From an uncultured Lachnospiraceae bacterium (GTDB taxonomy: Bacteria > Bacillota_A > Clostridia > TANB77 > CAG-508), in assembly GCA_947165105.1 (NCBI GenBank), contig CAMUZC010000016.1, positions 1 to 22,057 of the forward strand: DNA of 22,057 nucleotides. The letters run 5' to 3'. A model generated the notes under the pieces. It saw only the letters and a list, made by a program, of their open reading frames with translations. It did no database searches and had not been told where the DNA came from. Both the position numbers and the translations under genes were made by a program. This document shows, piece after piece, positions 1 to 7,821 of the stretch (position 1 is its first letter; the number at the start of each line of letters is the position of its first letter).

Positions 1-21
1 TTTTTTCATTTTTTCATTATA

Positions 22-50
22 ATAATATGTTCTTTTTGTAAAAAAGTCAA
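22..50 (-). promoter_or_regulatory. possible sigma-A promoter reading out of the window
   Basis: On the minus strand TTGACT (50 to 45) is followed after 17 bases by TATTAT (27 to 22). The -35 box overlaps the stop codon of the sensor kinase, so it would drive a gene lying to the left of the window. Only T-rich sequence is visible beyond it. AT-rich DNA gives chance matches, so this is tentative. Confidence 0.35.
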
Positions 51-1582
51 GAGTTTTCGGGAATTTCCATATTTAATTCAAAGAAAAATTCTATTCCATT
101 TTCTTTATTGATAGCTCCATATTTGTTTTTATAATTATTCATTATAGCTTTAACAAATGCTAGTCCTATACCAGTTCCACCTTTTTCTCTATTTCTTGAA
201 GAATCAATTTTATAAAATCTTCCCCAAATACGTTGTAATTCGCTATCATCGATGTTATCTCCTGTATTAAATACACTTATTCTAATTTTATTATTTTCAT
301 CATCAGAAGATATTTTTATTTCTATTTTTCGTTCTCCGTTTATTTCTTTTGAATATTTAATTGCATTTGTTAAATAATTAGTAAGAATTTGTTCAACATA
401 GAATATATCTGCATTTGCTTTTATTACATCTTGATTTTCAAAACTAACTTTTACTTGATTTTCCTCAAGCATTACATTGCATTTTTTAATAACTTCATTT
501 ATCAATTCTACAATATCAAAGTTTTCATTATTGAATTCACGTTTGCCATATTCTAGTTTCATTAATTCTAGCAATTGTTTAACTAATCTATCCATTTTAT
601 TTGCTTCATCTAAGATTACATTTGCATAAAATTCTCTAGATTCTTCATCTGCATTTACGTTTTCTACTAAACCTTCTGCATATCCTTGAATTAGAGCAAT
701 TGGTGTTTTTAGTTCATGAGATACATCTGAAATAAACTGTTTTCTCATTTCATCTATTTTTGATTTTTGTTCTATGTCTTTTTCAAGCTCACTGTTATTT
801 ACTGTTAATTGTTTTATTGTTTTTTCCAGCTTATCTGACATTATATTTATACTTTTACCAAGAGTGTTAATTTCATCTTCAGTATCGTCAATTTGATATT
901 TCTGAGAAAAATCAAGATTAGACATTTTTTTAGCGATACCATTCAATTCTAATATTGGGGCAGTAAATTTTCTGGATACGAAAGATGCTATTATGCCTGA
1001 AATTATGATTACTGCGCTTCCAATTGCTATCAATACATTATTTGATATTCTTGCACTTTCCTGTAAATCTGCTGTTGGTGTTGCCATGTATAATTCATAG
1101 CCATTCTCTAAATCAGCTGTTACAATAATAAAATTCACACTTGTATTTTCTTCTTTTATTAAGTCAATTTTTAAATCATTTTCTTTATAAAGTCTCCTAA
1201 CGATTTCACCATTTTCATTTATTTCACTGAAAAATTTCAATTCACCATTTTCATTAACTCTATAATTATCTGTTTCTAATAAGACAATATTTTCATTAGA
1301 TTTTATGACAATGTCTAAATTATTCTTTATTGCTAATGTCTTTAAGCTATCTTCTATTCTATCTTTATCAACATTATTATTATATGACTCATTTATTTGT
1401 TCATATATGTGTTTCATAATTCTAGTTTTATTATATAGATAGAATTTTTCTAAAACTACATTGTTAACTAATATCAATATCAATACTATAGTTGTTATTA
1501 CCATACATAGTGTAAAAAACAGCTTTATTCTAACTGATTTTATACTTTTTCTAACTTTTTCCATTTCTTTATTTAACTTCAA
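47..1582 (-). CDS. sensor histidine kinase (HAMP, HisKA, HATPase_c)
   Basis: Membrane sensor kinase of an OmpR-type two-component system, 511 residues. Membrane segments lie at about 20-41 and 182-202, enclosing an extracytoplasmic sensor region of about 140 residues. A HAMP linker follows (about 203-255). The phosphoacceptor motif is SHELKTP with His289. The ATPase domain shows the N box (NYLTNAIKYS, Asn406), the NTGDNI box near 439 and the G box GGTGIGLAFVK near 468. All catalytic motifs look intact. Its start overlaps the end of the upstream response regulator gene by 14 bases, so the two are translationally coupled. The general layout resembles PhoR/ResE/VanS-type kinases, but the sensor domain gives no clue to the ligand, so no symbol is assigned. 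A second Met at residue 7 is an alternative start. Confidence 0.93.
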   Translation of the reverse strand: MKLNKEMEKVRKSIKSVRIKLFFTLCMVITTIVLILILVNNVVLEKFYLYNKTRIMKHIYEQINESYNNNVDKDRIEDSLKTLAIKNNLDIVIKSNENIVLLETDNYRVNENGELKFFSEINENGEIVRRLYKENDLKIDLIKEENTSVNFIIVTADLENGYELYMATPTADLQESARISNNVLIAIGSAVIIISGIIASFVSRKFTAPILELNGIAKKMSNLDFSQKYQIDDTEDEINTLGKSINIMSDKLEKTIKQLTVNNSELEKDIEQKSKIDEMRKQFISDVSHELKTPIALIQGYAEGLVENVNADEESREFYANVILDEANKMDRLVKQLLELMKLEYGKREFNNENFDIVELINEVIKKCNVMLEENQVKVSFENQDVIKANADIFYVEQILTNYLTNAIKYSKEINGERKIEIKISSDDENNKIRISVFNTGDNIDDSELQRIWGRFYKIDSSRNREKGGTGIGLAFVKAIMNNYKNKYGAINKENGIEFFFELNMEIPENS

Positions 1583-2246
1583 ATTTATATCCCACGCCTC
1601 TCATTGTTTGAATATATTTTCCTTTTTTTCCTAATTTATGTCTTATCTTTTTTATATGGCTATCTATTGTTCTTGAGTCTCCATAATAATCGTAATTCCA
1701 TACATTATTCAGAATTTTATCTCTTGATAAGGCTATTCCTTTGTTATCTATTAAATATTTTAACAACTCATATTCTCTTAAGCTAAGCTCGACATTTTTT
1801 GAATCAGCTTTAACAGTTCTTCCATCTGCATCAATTTCGATTCCGCCAATATCGTAAACATTACTTTCTTTTTTAGTTGTTCTTTTTAATAATGCTTCGA
1901 CTCTTGCTACTAGAATTTTGGGACTAAATGGCTTAGATATGTATTCATCCACTCCTAATTCAAATCCAAATAATTCATCTTGCTCCTCTCCTCTAGCAGT
2001 AAGCATTATTATTGGGACAGTTGATGTTTGTCTTATTTGTCTTAATACAGACCATCCATCTAATTTTGGCATCATTACATCTAGTAAAATCAGATTTATC
2101 TGTTCTCTGTTTTCATTAAAAACCTTTATTGCGTCTTCGCCATCAACAGCTTCCATGATTTTATATTCTTTTTTCATTAAGAAATCTTTTATTAGTTTTC
2201 TCATTCTTGATTCATCATCTACAATTAAAACAGTTATATCACTCAT
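1569..2246 (-). CDS. OmpR/PhoB-family response regulator
   Basis: DNA-binding response regulator of 225 residues, a normal length for the family. The receiver domain (about 4-115) has the acidic pair Asp10/Asp11, the phosphorylated Asp56 in LLDVMMPKLDG, Thr83 in MLTAR and Lys105 in SKPF. The C-terminal winged-helix domain (about 128-223) ends with the typical RTIDSHIKKIRHKLG and IQTMRGVGYKF motifs. It is the first gene of a two-gene unit with the kinase. Members of this family bind as head-to-tail dimers to direct repeats about 11 bp apart, and such repeats are visible just upstream of this gene and, more strikingly, upstream of the TasA-like gene in this window. Whether this regulator binds either is inference. 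Confidence 0.95.
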   Translation of the reverse strand: MSDITVLIVDDESRMRKLIKDFLMKKEYKIMEAVDGEDAIKVFNENREQINLILLDVMMPKLDGWSVLRQIRQTSTVPIIMLTARGEEQDELFGFELGVDEYISKPFSPKILVARVEALLKRTTKKESNVYDIGGIEIDADGRTVKADSKNVELSLREYELLKYLIDNKGIALSRDKILNNVWNYDYYGDSRTIDSHIKKIRHKLGKKGKYIQTMRGVGYKFEVK

Positions 2247-2277
2247 AATTTACCAATCCTTTTTTAACATTATTTCT

Positions 2278-2322
2278 ATTATAACTTATTTTTATGTCCA
2301 AATTGTGAACATTTTGAAAACA
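2278..2322 (-). promoter_or_regulatory. promoter of the two-component operon with 11-bp direct repeats
   Basis: On the minus strand there is a perfect -10 TATAAT (2283 to 2278) but no good -35 box 17 bases upstream. Where the -35 should be lie two adjoining 11-bp units, TGTTTTCAAAA (2322 to 2312) and TGTTCACAATT (2311 to 2301), with a weaker third, TGGACATAAAA (2300 to 2290). A good -10, a poor -35 and 11-bp direct repeats in its place is the layout of promoters activated by PhoP/OmpR-type regulators. Autoregulation by the adjacent regulator is therefore plausible but unproven. Confidence 0.5.
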
Positions 2323-2348
2323 TTTTTATATAGTATTTCCATAAAAAT

Positions 2349-2376
2349 AGCACAAAATGATTTTCTCATTTGTGCT
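2349..2376 (-). terminator. terminator after the Xaa-Pro peptidase gene
   Basis: Inverted repeat AGCACAAATGA / TCATTTTGTGCT (one-base bulge) with a short loop, followed on the minus strand by a run of T (ATTTTT). It begins eight bases after the peptidase stop. A T-run also follows on the plus side, so it may act in both directions. Confidence 0.75.
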
Positions 2377-2383
2377 AATTTTT

Positions 2384-3451
2384 TTAAATCCCAACTACAA
2401 CATAATTTTTTTCACTCATAGTCAAATTTTGTGAAGCATATTTTGTAATTAAGACTGTATCTTCTATTCTAACTCCAAATCTTGTTGGAATATATATTCC
2501 TGGTTCGTCTGTTACAACCATGTTTTCTTTTAATAAGAAATCATGTTTTGTACTCATAAAAGGATATTCATGTATATCTAATCCTACTCCGTGTCCTAAA
2601 CTGTGCACCATATTAGCACCTTGTAATTTGAATTCACTTTCTACACTTTTAGCTATAAGTTTTATGTTAGCACCTTCTTTTAATTCTTCTAAAACTCTTA
2701 ATTGGTTTTTTAGAACTAAATCATATACTGGTTTCATATACTGTGGAACATGACCTGCAAAAACAGTTCGTGTCATATCTGAACAATATCCATTATACTT
2801 ACAACCCATATCAATTGTAATTGGATCGCCATCTTCAATTTTTCTGTCTGTTGGTACTGCGTGTGGCATTGATGAATTAGGTCCAGATGCAACTACTGTA
2901 TCAAATGCTAATCCATCTGCTCCATTAGTTAAAAAGAATCTTTCAATCTCAAAAGCTATTTCCTTTTCAGTCATACCTATTTTTATAAATCTTTTTAGAT
3001 GTTCAAAACAATTATCTGTGATAATACATGCTTTTTTTATGCAATCAATTTCTTCTTCTTTTTTTACAATTCTAAACTTTTCAAGTAATCCTTCTGTTTC
3101 CTCAAAATTATTAATTTTGTATTTGTGCATATATTCTTTATACTGTGCATATGTTAAATGATTTTCTTCAAATCCAACATTTTCACAAAATGTAAAAAAG
3201 TTTTCATAATCTTCCCTAGTTAATTCTTTAAAATCATATACTATTATTTCATCATCAATAGTAAGTGCTCTATTAACAACTTCCATATATCTTCCATCAG
3301 TAATATATACGTTTTCTCTTCTTGTTAAAAGTAAAACTCCTTCCGCATTAATATTAGTTAAATATCTGATATTTACTGGATTTGTAATTATCATACCCTG
3401 TAAATCCAGATTTTTTAATTTTTCTCTTAACGCTTCAATTTTTTCATTCAT
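2384..3451 (-). CDS. pepP: M24 family Xaa-Pro aminopeptidase
   Basis: Cytoplasmic metallopeptidase of 355 residues that removes an N-terminal residue before proline, or cleaves Xaa-Pro dipeptides. A creatinase N-domain (about 1-125) precedes a pita-bread M24 domain (about 135-350). The five metal ligands are all visible: Asp214 (TIDMG), Asp225 (CSDMTRT), His287 (HSLGHGVG), Glu316 (DEPGIY) and Glu330 (RIEDT). His197 in MPHAVP matches a conserved active-site histidine. It is the third gene of the operon after yqeG and the prepilin peptidase, 19 bases behind the latter, with a GGGTGATG ribosome site. In many Clostridia this gene is followed by efp, but here a terminator follows. The symbol is approximate because PepP and PepQ types are hard to separate by eye. 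Confidence 0.92.
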   Translation of the reverse strand: MNEKIEALREKLKNLDLQGMIITNPVNIRYLTNINAEGVLLLTRRENVYITDGRYMEVVNRALTIDDEIIVYDFKELTREDYENFFTFCENVGFEENHLTYAQYKEYMHKYKINNFEETEGLLEKFRIVKKEEEIDCIKKACIITDNCFEHLKRFIKIGMTEKEIAFEIERFFLTNGADGLAFDTVVASGPNSSMPHAVPTDRKIEDGDPITIDMGCKYNGYCSDMTRTVFAGHVPQYMKPVYDLVLKNQLRVLEELKEGANIKLIAKSVESEFKLQGANMVHSLGHGVGLDIHEYPFMSTKHDFLLKENMVVTDEPGIYIPTRFGVRIEDTVLITKYASQNLTMSEKNYVVVGI

Positions 3452-3470
3452 AAAACATCACCCATTCATT

Positions 3471-4220
3471 TTAAAAACTATATTTTCCTAAAGTAAACAC
3501 GAAAAAGATTAATTTTATCCATATGTTTAGTGGTATAAACATGACTATAAAAGATGCTACAACTATAAATGGACCAAATGGAATAAATTCATTTATTTCT
3601 TGTTTCTTTATTTTATTTTTTATTATAAGAATAACACTAAAGATTGCGGCTATAAAAAACGATAATATAGTTATTGCTATTACACTTCTCCATCCAAAGA
3701 ACAAGCCTAAGCCAGCCATTAATTTTACATCGCCAAATCCCATTGTTTCTTTTCTAAAAACTAGATTTCCCAAATATGTTAATATTAAGAATATTCCAGC
3801 TCCTAATATCATTCCTTGCCACATTTCTACTGCTATATTTAGATTATTTATACCCCTTAAAAAACTAAATACAATTCCAGTTTCAACTATAGTCAATGTT
3901 AATCTATTGGGAATGATTTGTAATTTATAATCTATACAGAATGCGGAAATTAATAATGGAGTCAGTGCTAAAAACTGAAGTAATTCGATTTTATCATCCA
4001 TTCCAATTACTCTCAATAACGCAATGTATATTACGCTTGTAGTCACCATAATTATATAATTTGCATTTGAATTTTTTATGTACTCCTTAATTGCTTGTGT
4101 AGAAAAAATTTCTCTATGTTCCGGTAAGTTTTGATTAAGCAAACCTATTAATCTCCCTACTAATAAACCTAATAGACCTATTCCAACATACCAAAAAATA
4201 TGTATATCATCAATAAACAT
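3471..4220 (-). CDS. A24 prepilin peptidase, short form without the zinc-cysteine domain
   Basis: Polytopic aspartic protease of 249 residues that would cleave type IV prepilin-like leader peptides at the inner face of the membrane. The two catalytic aspartates are in FCIDYKLQIIPN (about Asp97) and in the GFGDVKLMAGLG motif (about Asp166), the GxGD signature of the family. The N-terminal part keeps the LGLLVGRLIGLLNQNLP stretch that resembles the conserved start of PilD proteins, but it has no CxxC pairs. This suggests a reduced form without the zinc-binding methyltransferase region. About seven membrane segments are visible. Its start lies one base after the yqeG stop, so the two are tightly coupled. 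No pilin or secretion ATPase genes occur in the window, so its substrates are elsewhere. Confidence 0.85.
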   Translation of the reverse strand: MFIDDIHIFWYVGIGLLGLLVGRLIGLLNQNLPEHREIFSTQAIKEYIKNSNANYIIMVTTSVIYIALLRVIGMDDKIELLQFLALTPLLISAFCIDYKLQIIPNRLTLTIVETGIVFSFLRGINNLNIAVEMWQGMILGAGIFLILTYLGNLVFRKETMGFGDVKLMAGLGLFFGWRSVIAITILSFFIAAIFSVILIIKNKIKKQEINEFIPFGPFIVVASFIVMFIPLNIWIKLIFFVFTLGKYSF

Positions 4221-4221
4221 T

Positions 4222-4728
4222 TTATACCTTCTCTTTCTTTATTCTTTTTAAATAATTATCAATTATTTTATTTTCTATTGGTCTTTTAATTTTTGTTATT
4301 AAAATATCTTTTTCTGCAATTGGCTTAACCAATATTGAAAACATTTTACATCTATTTGAACCTATTACATCTGTCATAATTTGATCACCAACAGCTGCTA
4401 TGTTTTTAGCTTCTAAATTCATCATTTTTTTGGCTTTTAGGAATCCACTTTTAAAAGGTTTTTTAGCAAAACTGAAAAATGGTATTTCCAAAGTTTCAGC
4501 TACATATTTAACTTTATCTGTTTTATTACTATTTGAAACAATACAAAACTTGATACCTTTACTTTTTAAATCATTAACCCATTCAATTGTACCTTCTTCA
4601 AATTTTCTGTAGTAATCAATTAGTGTGTTATCAACATCTAAAATAATTCCCTGTATATTATTTTCTTGCAAAAAATCATATTTTATATCTCTTACATTAT
4701 CACAATAAAATTTCGGATAAAATAGCAT
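4222..4728 (-). CDS. yqeG: YqeG family HAD-type phosphatase
   Basis: HAD-superfamily IIIA protein of 168 residues, the usual size for YqeG. Motif I is GIILDVDNTLID (about residues 29-40), motif II is CIVSNSNKT, and the later motif is AVGDQIMTDVIGSNR, supplying the acidic metal-binding residues. YqeG proteins are predicted phosphatases. In Bacillus the gene sits next to yqeH and shikimate genes, and the physiological substrate is not settled. Here it is the first gene of an operon with the prepilin peptidase and the Xaa-Pro peptidase, behind a strong sigma-A promoter and a GGGAGG ribosome site. Confidence 0.9.
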   Translation of the reverse strand: MLFYPKFYCDNVRDIKYDFLQENNIQGIILDVDNTLIDYYRKFEEGTIEWVNDLKSKGIKFCIVSNSNKTDKVKYVAETLEIPFFSFAKKPFKSGFLKAKKMMNLEAKNIAAVGDQIMTDVIGSNRCKMFSILVKPIAEKDILITKIKRPIENKIIDNYLKRIKKEKV

Positions 4729-4754
4729 AATTTTCCTCCCTATTTTTCACCCTT

Positions 4755-4783
4755 ATATTATCAATGAAAGGCGGTTTTGTCAA
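4755..4783 (-). promoter_or_regulatory. sigma-A promoter of the yqeG operon
   Basis: A consensus -35 TTGACA (4783 to 4778) is followed on the minus strand by TAATAT (4760 to 4755) at 17 bases or GATAAT (4762 to 4757) at 15 bases. The transcript would start about 20 bases before the yqeG GGGAGG ribosome site. It lies between the sleB terminator and yqeG, so the operon is independent of sleB. Confidence 0.75.
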
Positions 4784-4822
4784 GTATTTATCCTGTTGAT
4801 CAACTACTAGCTTAATAATCAC

Positions 4823-4875
4823 AAAAAAACTGAAATTATATATCTATTCTTTATCTATTTGATACATAATTTCAG
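4823..4875 (-). terminator. terminator after sleB
   Basis: On the minus strand a 15-base stem (arms 4875-4861 and 4844-4830, beginning CTGAAATTAT, with one G-U pair) has a 16-base loop and is followed by a run of seven T. It starts 12 bases after the sleB stop. This is a classical intrinsic terminator. Confidence 0.88.
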
Positions 4876-4887
4876 ATTTTAAAAAAA

Positions 4888-5577
4888 TTACCTGCAAAAT
4901 CTATGACTTCCAATAGTTATAACATATGGTCTAGACCAAATCCACTTACTAGTAGCCGTGTTGGGATTAAAATAATAAATGCATCCATATGTTGGGTCCC
5001 ATCCATTTAAAGCGTCTCTTGCAGCATTAATTGCAGTTGTATTTGGAGAATAGTTAATCTGTCCATCACTTACTACATCAAATGCTCCTGGCTGATATAT
5101 TACTCCTGCAATGCTATTGGGAAAACTGCTACTTTTTACTCTATTTAAAACAACTGCACCAACAGCAACTTGCCCAGCATATGGTTCGCCTCTTGCTTCA
5201 GCAAAAATTAAATGTGCTAATAAATTTAAATCACTATTACTTGATGTTCCTCCTCCAGATGAAGATGAAAAAATGCCCATCGCCGCCAATGTTTTAGGAC
5301 CTGCAACCCCATCTACTGTTAATCCATTTTTTGATTGAAATAATCTAACGGCAGCTACTGTTTTACTTCCATATACCCCATCTATATTTCCGTTATAATA
5401 TCCCCATCTCTTTAGTTTAGTTTGTATTTGTGTAACTTCATTACCTGAAGAACCATATTTAGATAATGCAAAAGACTCATTTGTTCTGAATGACATATTG
5501 TATGATACAAAAACTATAAATACAGTAATAATATTAAAAAGCGCCCAAAATTTTCGATTATTTTTTATTTTACGCAT
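4888..5577 (-). CDS. sleB: SleB-type spore cortex-lytic enzyme / cell wall hydrolase
   Basis: Exported peptidoglycan hydrolase of 229 residues. An uncleaved-looking or Sec signal segment (about 11-28) is followed by a PG_binding_1 domain (about 44-102, ending VDGVAGPKTLAAMG). A Ser/Gly linker then leads to the Hydrolase_2 (SleB) domain (about 116-229). The catalytic glutamate of this family fits Glu127 in FAEARGEPYAGQ, and the domain runs through GAVVLNRV to the C-terminal IGSHRF. In spore formers SleB is a lytic transglycosylase that degrades cortex at germination. Homologous domains also occur in vegetative wall hydrolases such as CwlJ-like proteins, so the germination role is inferred from domain order. 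The partner gene ypeB, usually adjacent, is absent here. The gene is monocistronic: a terminator follows it and its ribosome site lies in a hairpin. Confidence 0.88.
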   Translation of the reverse strand: MRKIKNNRKFWALFNIITVFIVFVSYNMSFRTNESFALSKYGSSGNEVTQIQTKLKRWGYYNGNIDGVYGSKTVAAVRLFQSKNGLTVDGVAGPKTLAAMGIFSSSSGGGTSSNSDLNLLAHLIFAEARGEPYAGQVAVGAVVLNRVKSSSFPNSIAGVIYQPGAFDVVSDGQINYSPNTTAINAARDALNGWDPTYGCIYYFNPNTATSKWIWSRPYVITIGSHRFCR

Positions 5578-5580
5578 AAA

Positions 5581-5624
5581 AATTCACCTCATTAGAAGTT
5601 ATTATTTCCATAATAAGGTGAATT
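5581..5624 (-). promoter_or_regulatory. hairpin that can sequester the sleB ribosome-binding site
   Basis: The minus-strand leader has AATTCACCT (5624 to 5616), exactly complementary to AGGTGAATT (5589 to 5581), which contains the sleB Shine-Dalgarno. Nested inside is a 7-bp stem TTATTAT / ATAATAA closed by GGAA, a GNRA-type tetraloop. A transcript arriving from fhs would contain the whole structure and hide the ribosome site. A transcript starting inside it would not. Confidence 0.65.
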
Positions 5625-5628
5625 ATAC
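5600..5628 (-). promoter_or_regulatory. possible forespore (sigma-G/F-like) promoter of sleB
   Basis: GTATA (5628 to 5624) and AATAATA (5606 to 5600) are 17 bases apart on the minus strand, close to the sigma-G pattern GHATR then CATWHTA. The first C of the -10 box is missing. SleB genes are known sigma-G targets in Bacillus. A TATAAT also lies at 5627 to 5622, so an ordinary sigma-A promoter is an alternative. Confidence 0.3.
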
Positions 5629-5659
5629 ATTTTTATAACTTTTCGTTATTTTTTATAAT

Positions 5660-7321
5660 TTAAAATATTCCTACAATGTTTCCATTTGCATCTACATCGA
5701 TTTTTTCTGCTGCTGGAATTCTTGGTAAACCTGGCATTGTCATAATTTTTCCTGTTAAAACAACTATAAATCCAGCACCTGTTCTTAATATAACATCTTC
5801 TACATGAATATCAAAAGGTTCTTCACATTCTAAGTTTTTAGGATCATCTGAGAATGAATATTGAGTTTTTGCAATACATACCGGTAAGTTTTCATATCCG
5901 AATTTCTTTATTAACTCAATGTTCTTAAGGGCTTTATCTGTAAACACTACTCCATTTGCACCATATACTTTTTTACTAACTTTTTCAATTTTTGTTTCAA
6001 TAGAATCTTCTAAATCATACATAAATTTGAAATCATATGGTTTTTCACATAGTTTTACAACTTTTTCAGCTAAATCTGTAATTCCTTCGCTTCCCTTCTC
6101 CCAGTTCTCGCATAAACTTAGCTCTACTCCATTTTCTTTTAAAATATCTGTTAATGTTTGAATTTCCCTTTCAGTGTCAGTTGTATATCTATTTATTGCT
6201 ACAACAACATTTAATCCATATTTATCTTTTAGATTTTCTATGTGTTTTAATATATTCTTACTTCCTCTAACTAAAGCTTCTACACTTTCATTTTGTATTT
6301 CTTCTTTTGGCATTCCACCATGATATTTTAAAGCTTTAATTGTTGCCACACATACAACTGCATCTGGCTTTAAGTTGGCCTTTCTACATTTTATATCTAG
6401 AAATTTTTCTGCCCCTAAATCTGCTCCAAATCCAGCTTCTGTTACAACATAATCTCCTAATTTCAAAGCCATTTTTGTTGCAATTATACTATTACATCCA
6501 TGTGCAATATTTGCAAAAGGTCCTCCGTGAATTAAGCAAGGGTTATTTTCAATTGTTTGAACTAAATTAGGTTTTATTGCATCCTTCAATAAAACAGTTA
6601 ATGCACCTTGGGCATTTAAGTCTTTTACTTTTATAGGCTGTTTATCAGTATTATATCCTATTATAATATTTGATATTTTTTCTTTCAAATCTTGTATATT
6701 TTCAGATAAACAAAGAACTGCCATAATCTCTGAAGCAACTGTTATATCAAATCCATCTTCTCTAGGAACAATGTTCTTTTCTCCTGACAAACCTGTATTT
6801 ACAACTCTTAACTGTCTATCATTTAAGTCCATACATCTTTTCCATGTTACTTTTTCGAAATTTAATTGATTCCCAAAATAAATATGATTGTCTATCATCG
6901 CTGATAGTAGGTTATTTGCAGAAGTCATTGCATGAATGTCTCCTGTAAAATGTAGATTAATTTCTTCCATTGGAGCTACTTGTGAATATCCGCCACCTGT
7001 TGCTCCTCCTTTAATTCCAAAAACTGGTCCTAATGAAGGTTCTCTTAATGCTGCTACAGCATTTTTTCCAATTTTATTTAATCCATCAACAAGTCCAATT
7101 GATACTGTTGTTTTTCCCTCGCCTAATGGTGTCGGATTTATAGATGTAACTAAAATTAATTTTCCGTTTTTTCTTTCTTTTAATTCATCAAAAATTTTCA
7201 AGTCAACTTTTGCTTTATATTTTCCATATTGCTCTAAATACTCATCTTTTATTCCTATTTTTTCAGCAATATTTCCTATTTTTTCTAGTTTTGCATTTTG
7301 CGCAATTTCAATATCACCCAT
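5660..7321 (-). CDS. fhs: formate-tetrahydrofolate ligase
   Basis: Cytoplasmic enzyme that joins formate to tetrahydrofolate with ATP, giving 10-formyl-tetrahydrofolate; 553 residues, the normal length. The nucleotide-binding motif TPLGEGKTTVSIGL lies near residues 63-76. EPSLGPVFGIKGGATGGGY and the late MTMPGLPRIPAAEKIDVD stretch are family hallmarks. I place the start at the ATG at 7321, nine bases after GGAGG, rather than at the TTG three codons upstream, which would leave almost no spacing. It is the last gene of the long run that begins at asp23, 32 bases after yuiD. Its product feeds purine synthesis and the Fmt enzyme encoded in this window. In acetogens it belongs to the Wood-Ljungdahl methyl branch, but nothing else of that pathway is present here. 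Confidence 0.97.
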   Translation of the reverse strand: MGDIEIAQNAKLEKIGNIAEKIGIKDEYLEQYGKYKAKVDLKIFDELKERKNGKLILVTSINPTPLGEGKTTVSIGLVDGLNKIGKNAVAALREPSLGPVFGIKGGATGGGYSQVAPMEEINLHFTGDIHAMTSANNLLSAMIDNHIYFGNQLNFEKVTWKRCMDLNDRQLRVVNTGLSGEKNIVPREDGFDITVASEIMAVLCLSENIQDLKEKISNIIIGYNTDKQPIKVKDLNAQGALTVLLKDAIKPNLVQTIENNPCLIHGGPFANIAHGCNSIIATKMALKLGDYVVTEAGFGADLGAEKFLDIKCRKANLKPDAVVCVATIKALKYHGGMPKEEIQNESVEALVRGSKNILKHIENLKDKYGLNVVVAINRYTTDTEREIQTLTDILKENGVELSLCENWEKGSEGITDLAEKVVKLCEKPYDFKFMYDLEDSIETKIEKVSKKVYGANGVVFTDKALKNIELIKKFGYENLPVCIAKTQYSFSDDPKNLECEEPFDIHVEDVILRTGAGFIVVLTGKIMTMPGLPRIPAAEKIDVDANGNIVGIF

Positions 7322-7353
7322 ATTCCACAACCTCCATTAAATATTAAATTATG

Positions 7354-7785
7354 TTAAAAAATTAATCCAGCAACAATTCCAATTACAGCTCCTACAATAA
7401 CTTGTATTGGGGTATGACCTAAAGCTTCTACTAATTTTTCTGAAACTTCTACTTTAGATAACCCTGGTGTTTGAACTATTTTATTTAAAAGTTTTGCTTG
7501 TTTTCCGGCTGCTCTTCTAACACCTGCCGCATCATACATTACAACACATGCAAAAATTAGTGAAACTGCAAATAAACCTGAATCAAACCCTTCGTTTTTC
7601 CCAATTAATGTTGCAAGAGATGTTACAACAGCACTATGAGAACTTGGCATTCCGCCAGCTCCCATAATTCTTTTAAAATTAAATTGTTTTGTTGTTACTA
7701 AATCATAAATAAGTTTAAATAATTGTATAGAAAACCATGTTGCTATTGGCACAATTATATATTTATACTCTTCAAAAAAATTCAT
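7354..7785 (-). CDS. yuiD: divergent PAP2 (DUF212) membrane protein, YuiD-like
   Basis: Integral membrane protein of 143 residues from the DUF212 family, which is distantly related to PAP2 phosphatases. Family signatures are GGMPSSHSAVVTSLAT (about 42-57), MYDAAGVRRAAGKQA (about 83-97) and LGHTPIQVIVGAVIGI near the C-terminus. Membrane segments are visible at about 10-28, 60-82 and 125-143. The SSHS and the RR/GH residues would form the phosphatase-like site, but the substrate is unknown. It sits between xseB and fhs in the same transcription unit. Confidence 0.88.
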   Translation of the reverse strand: MNFFEEYKYIIVPIATWFSIQLFKLIYDLVTTKQFNFKRIMGAGGMPSSHSAVVTSLATLIGKNEGFDSGLFAVSLIFACVVMYDAAGVRRAAGKQAKLLNKIVQTPGLSKVEVSEKLVEALGHTPIQVIVGAVIGIVAGLIF

Positions 7786-7821
7786 AATCTTCTCCTTAAT
7801 ATCTTATGCCTTTATTTTGCC

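Noticed and set aside
1918..2421. Plus-strand open frame of 167 codons opposite the response regulator
   Set aside because: It lies antisense to clearly conserved genes, has an unnatural composition (Ser/Ile/Phe-rich) and lacks a ribosome site. The same holds for the other long plus-strand frames opposite the priA, fmt, fhs and xseA genes.
7322..7330. TTG start for fhs three codons upstream
   Set aside because: It sits directly against the GGAGG site, while the ATG at 7321 has ideal spacing and matches the family N-terminus.
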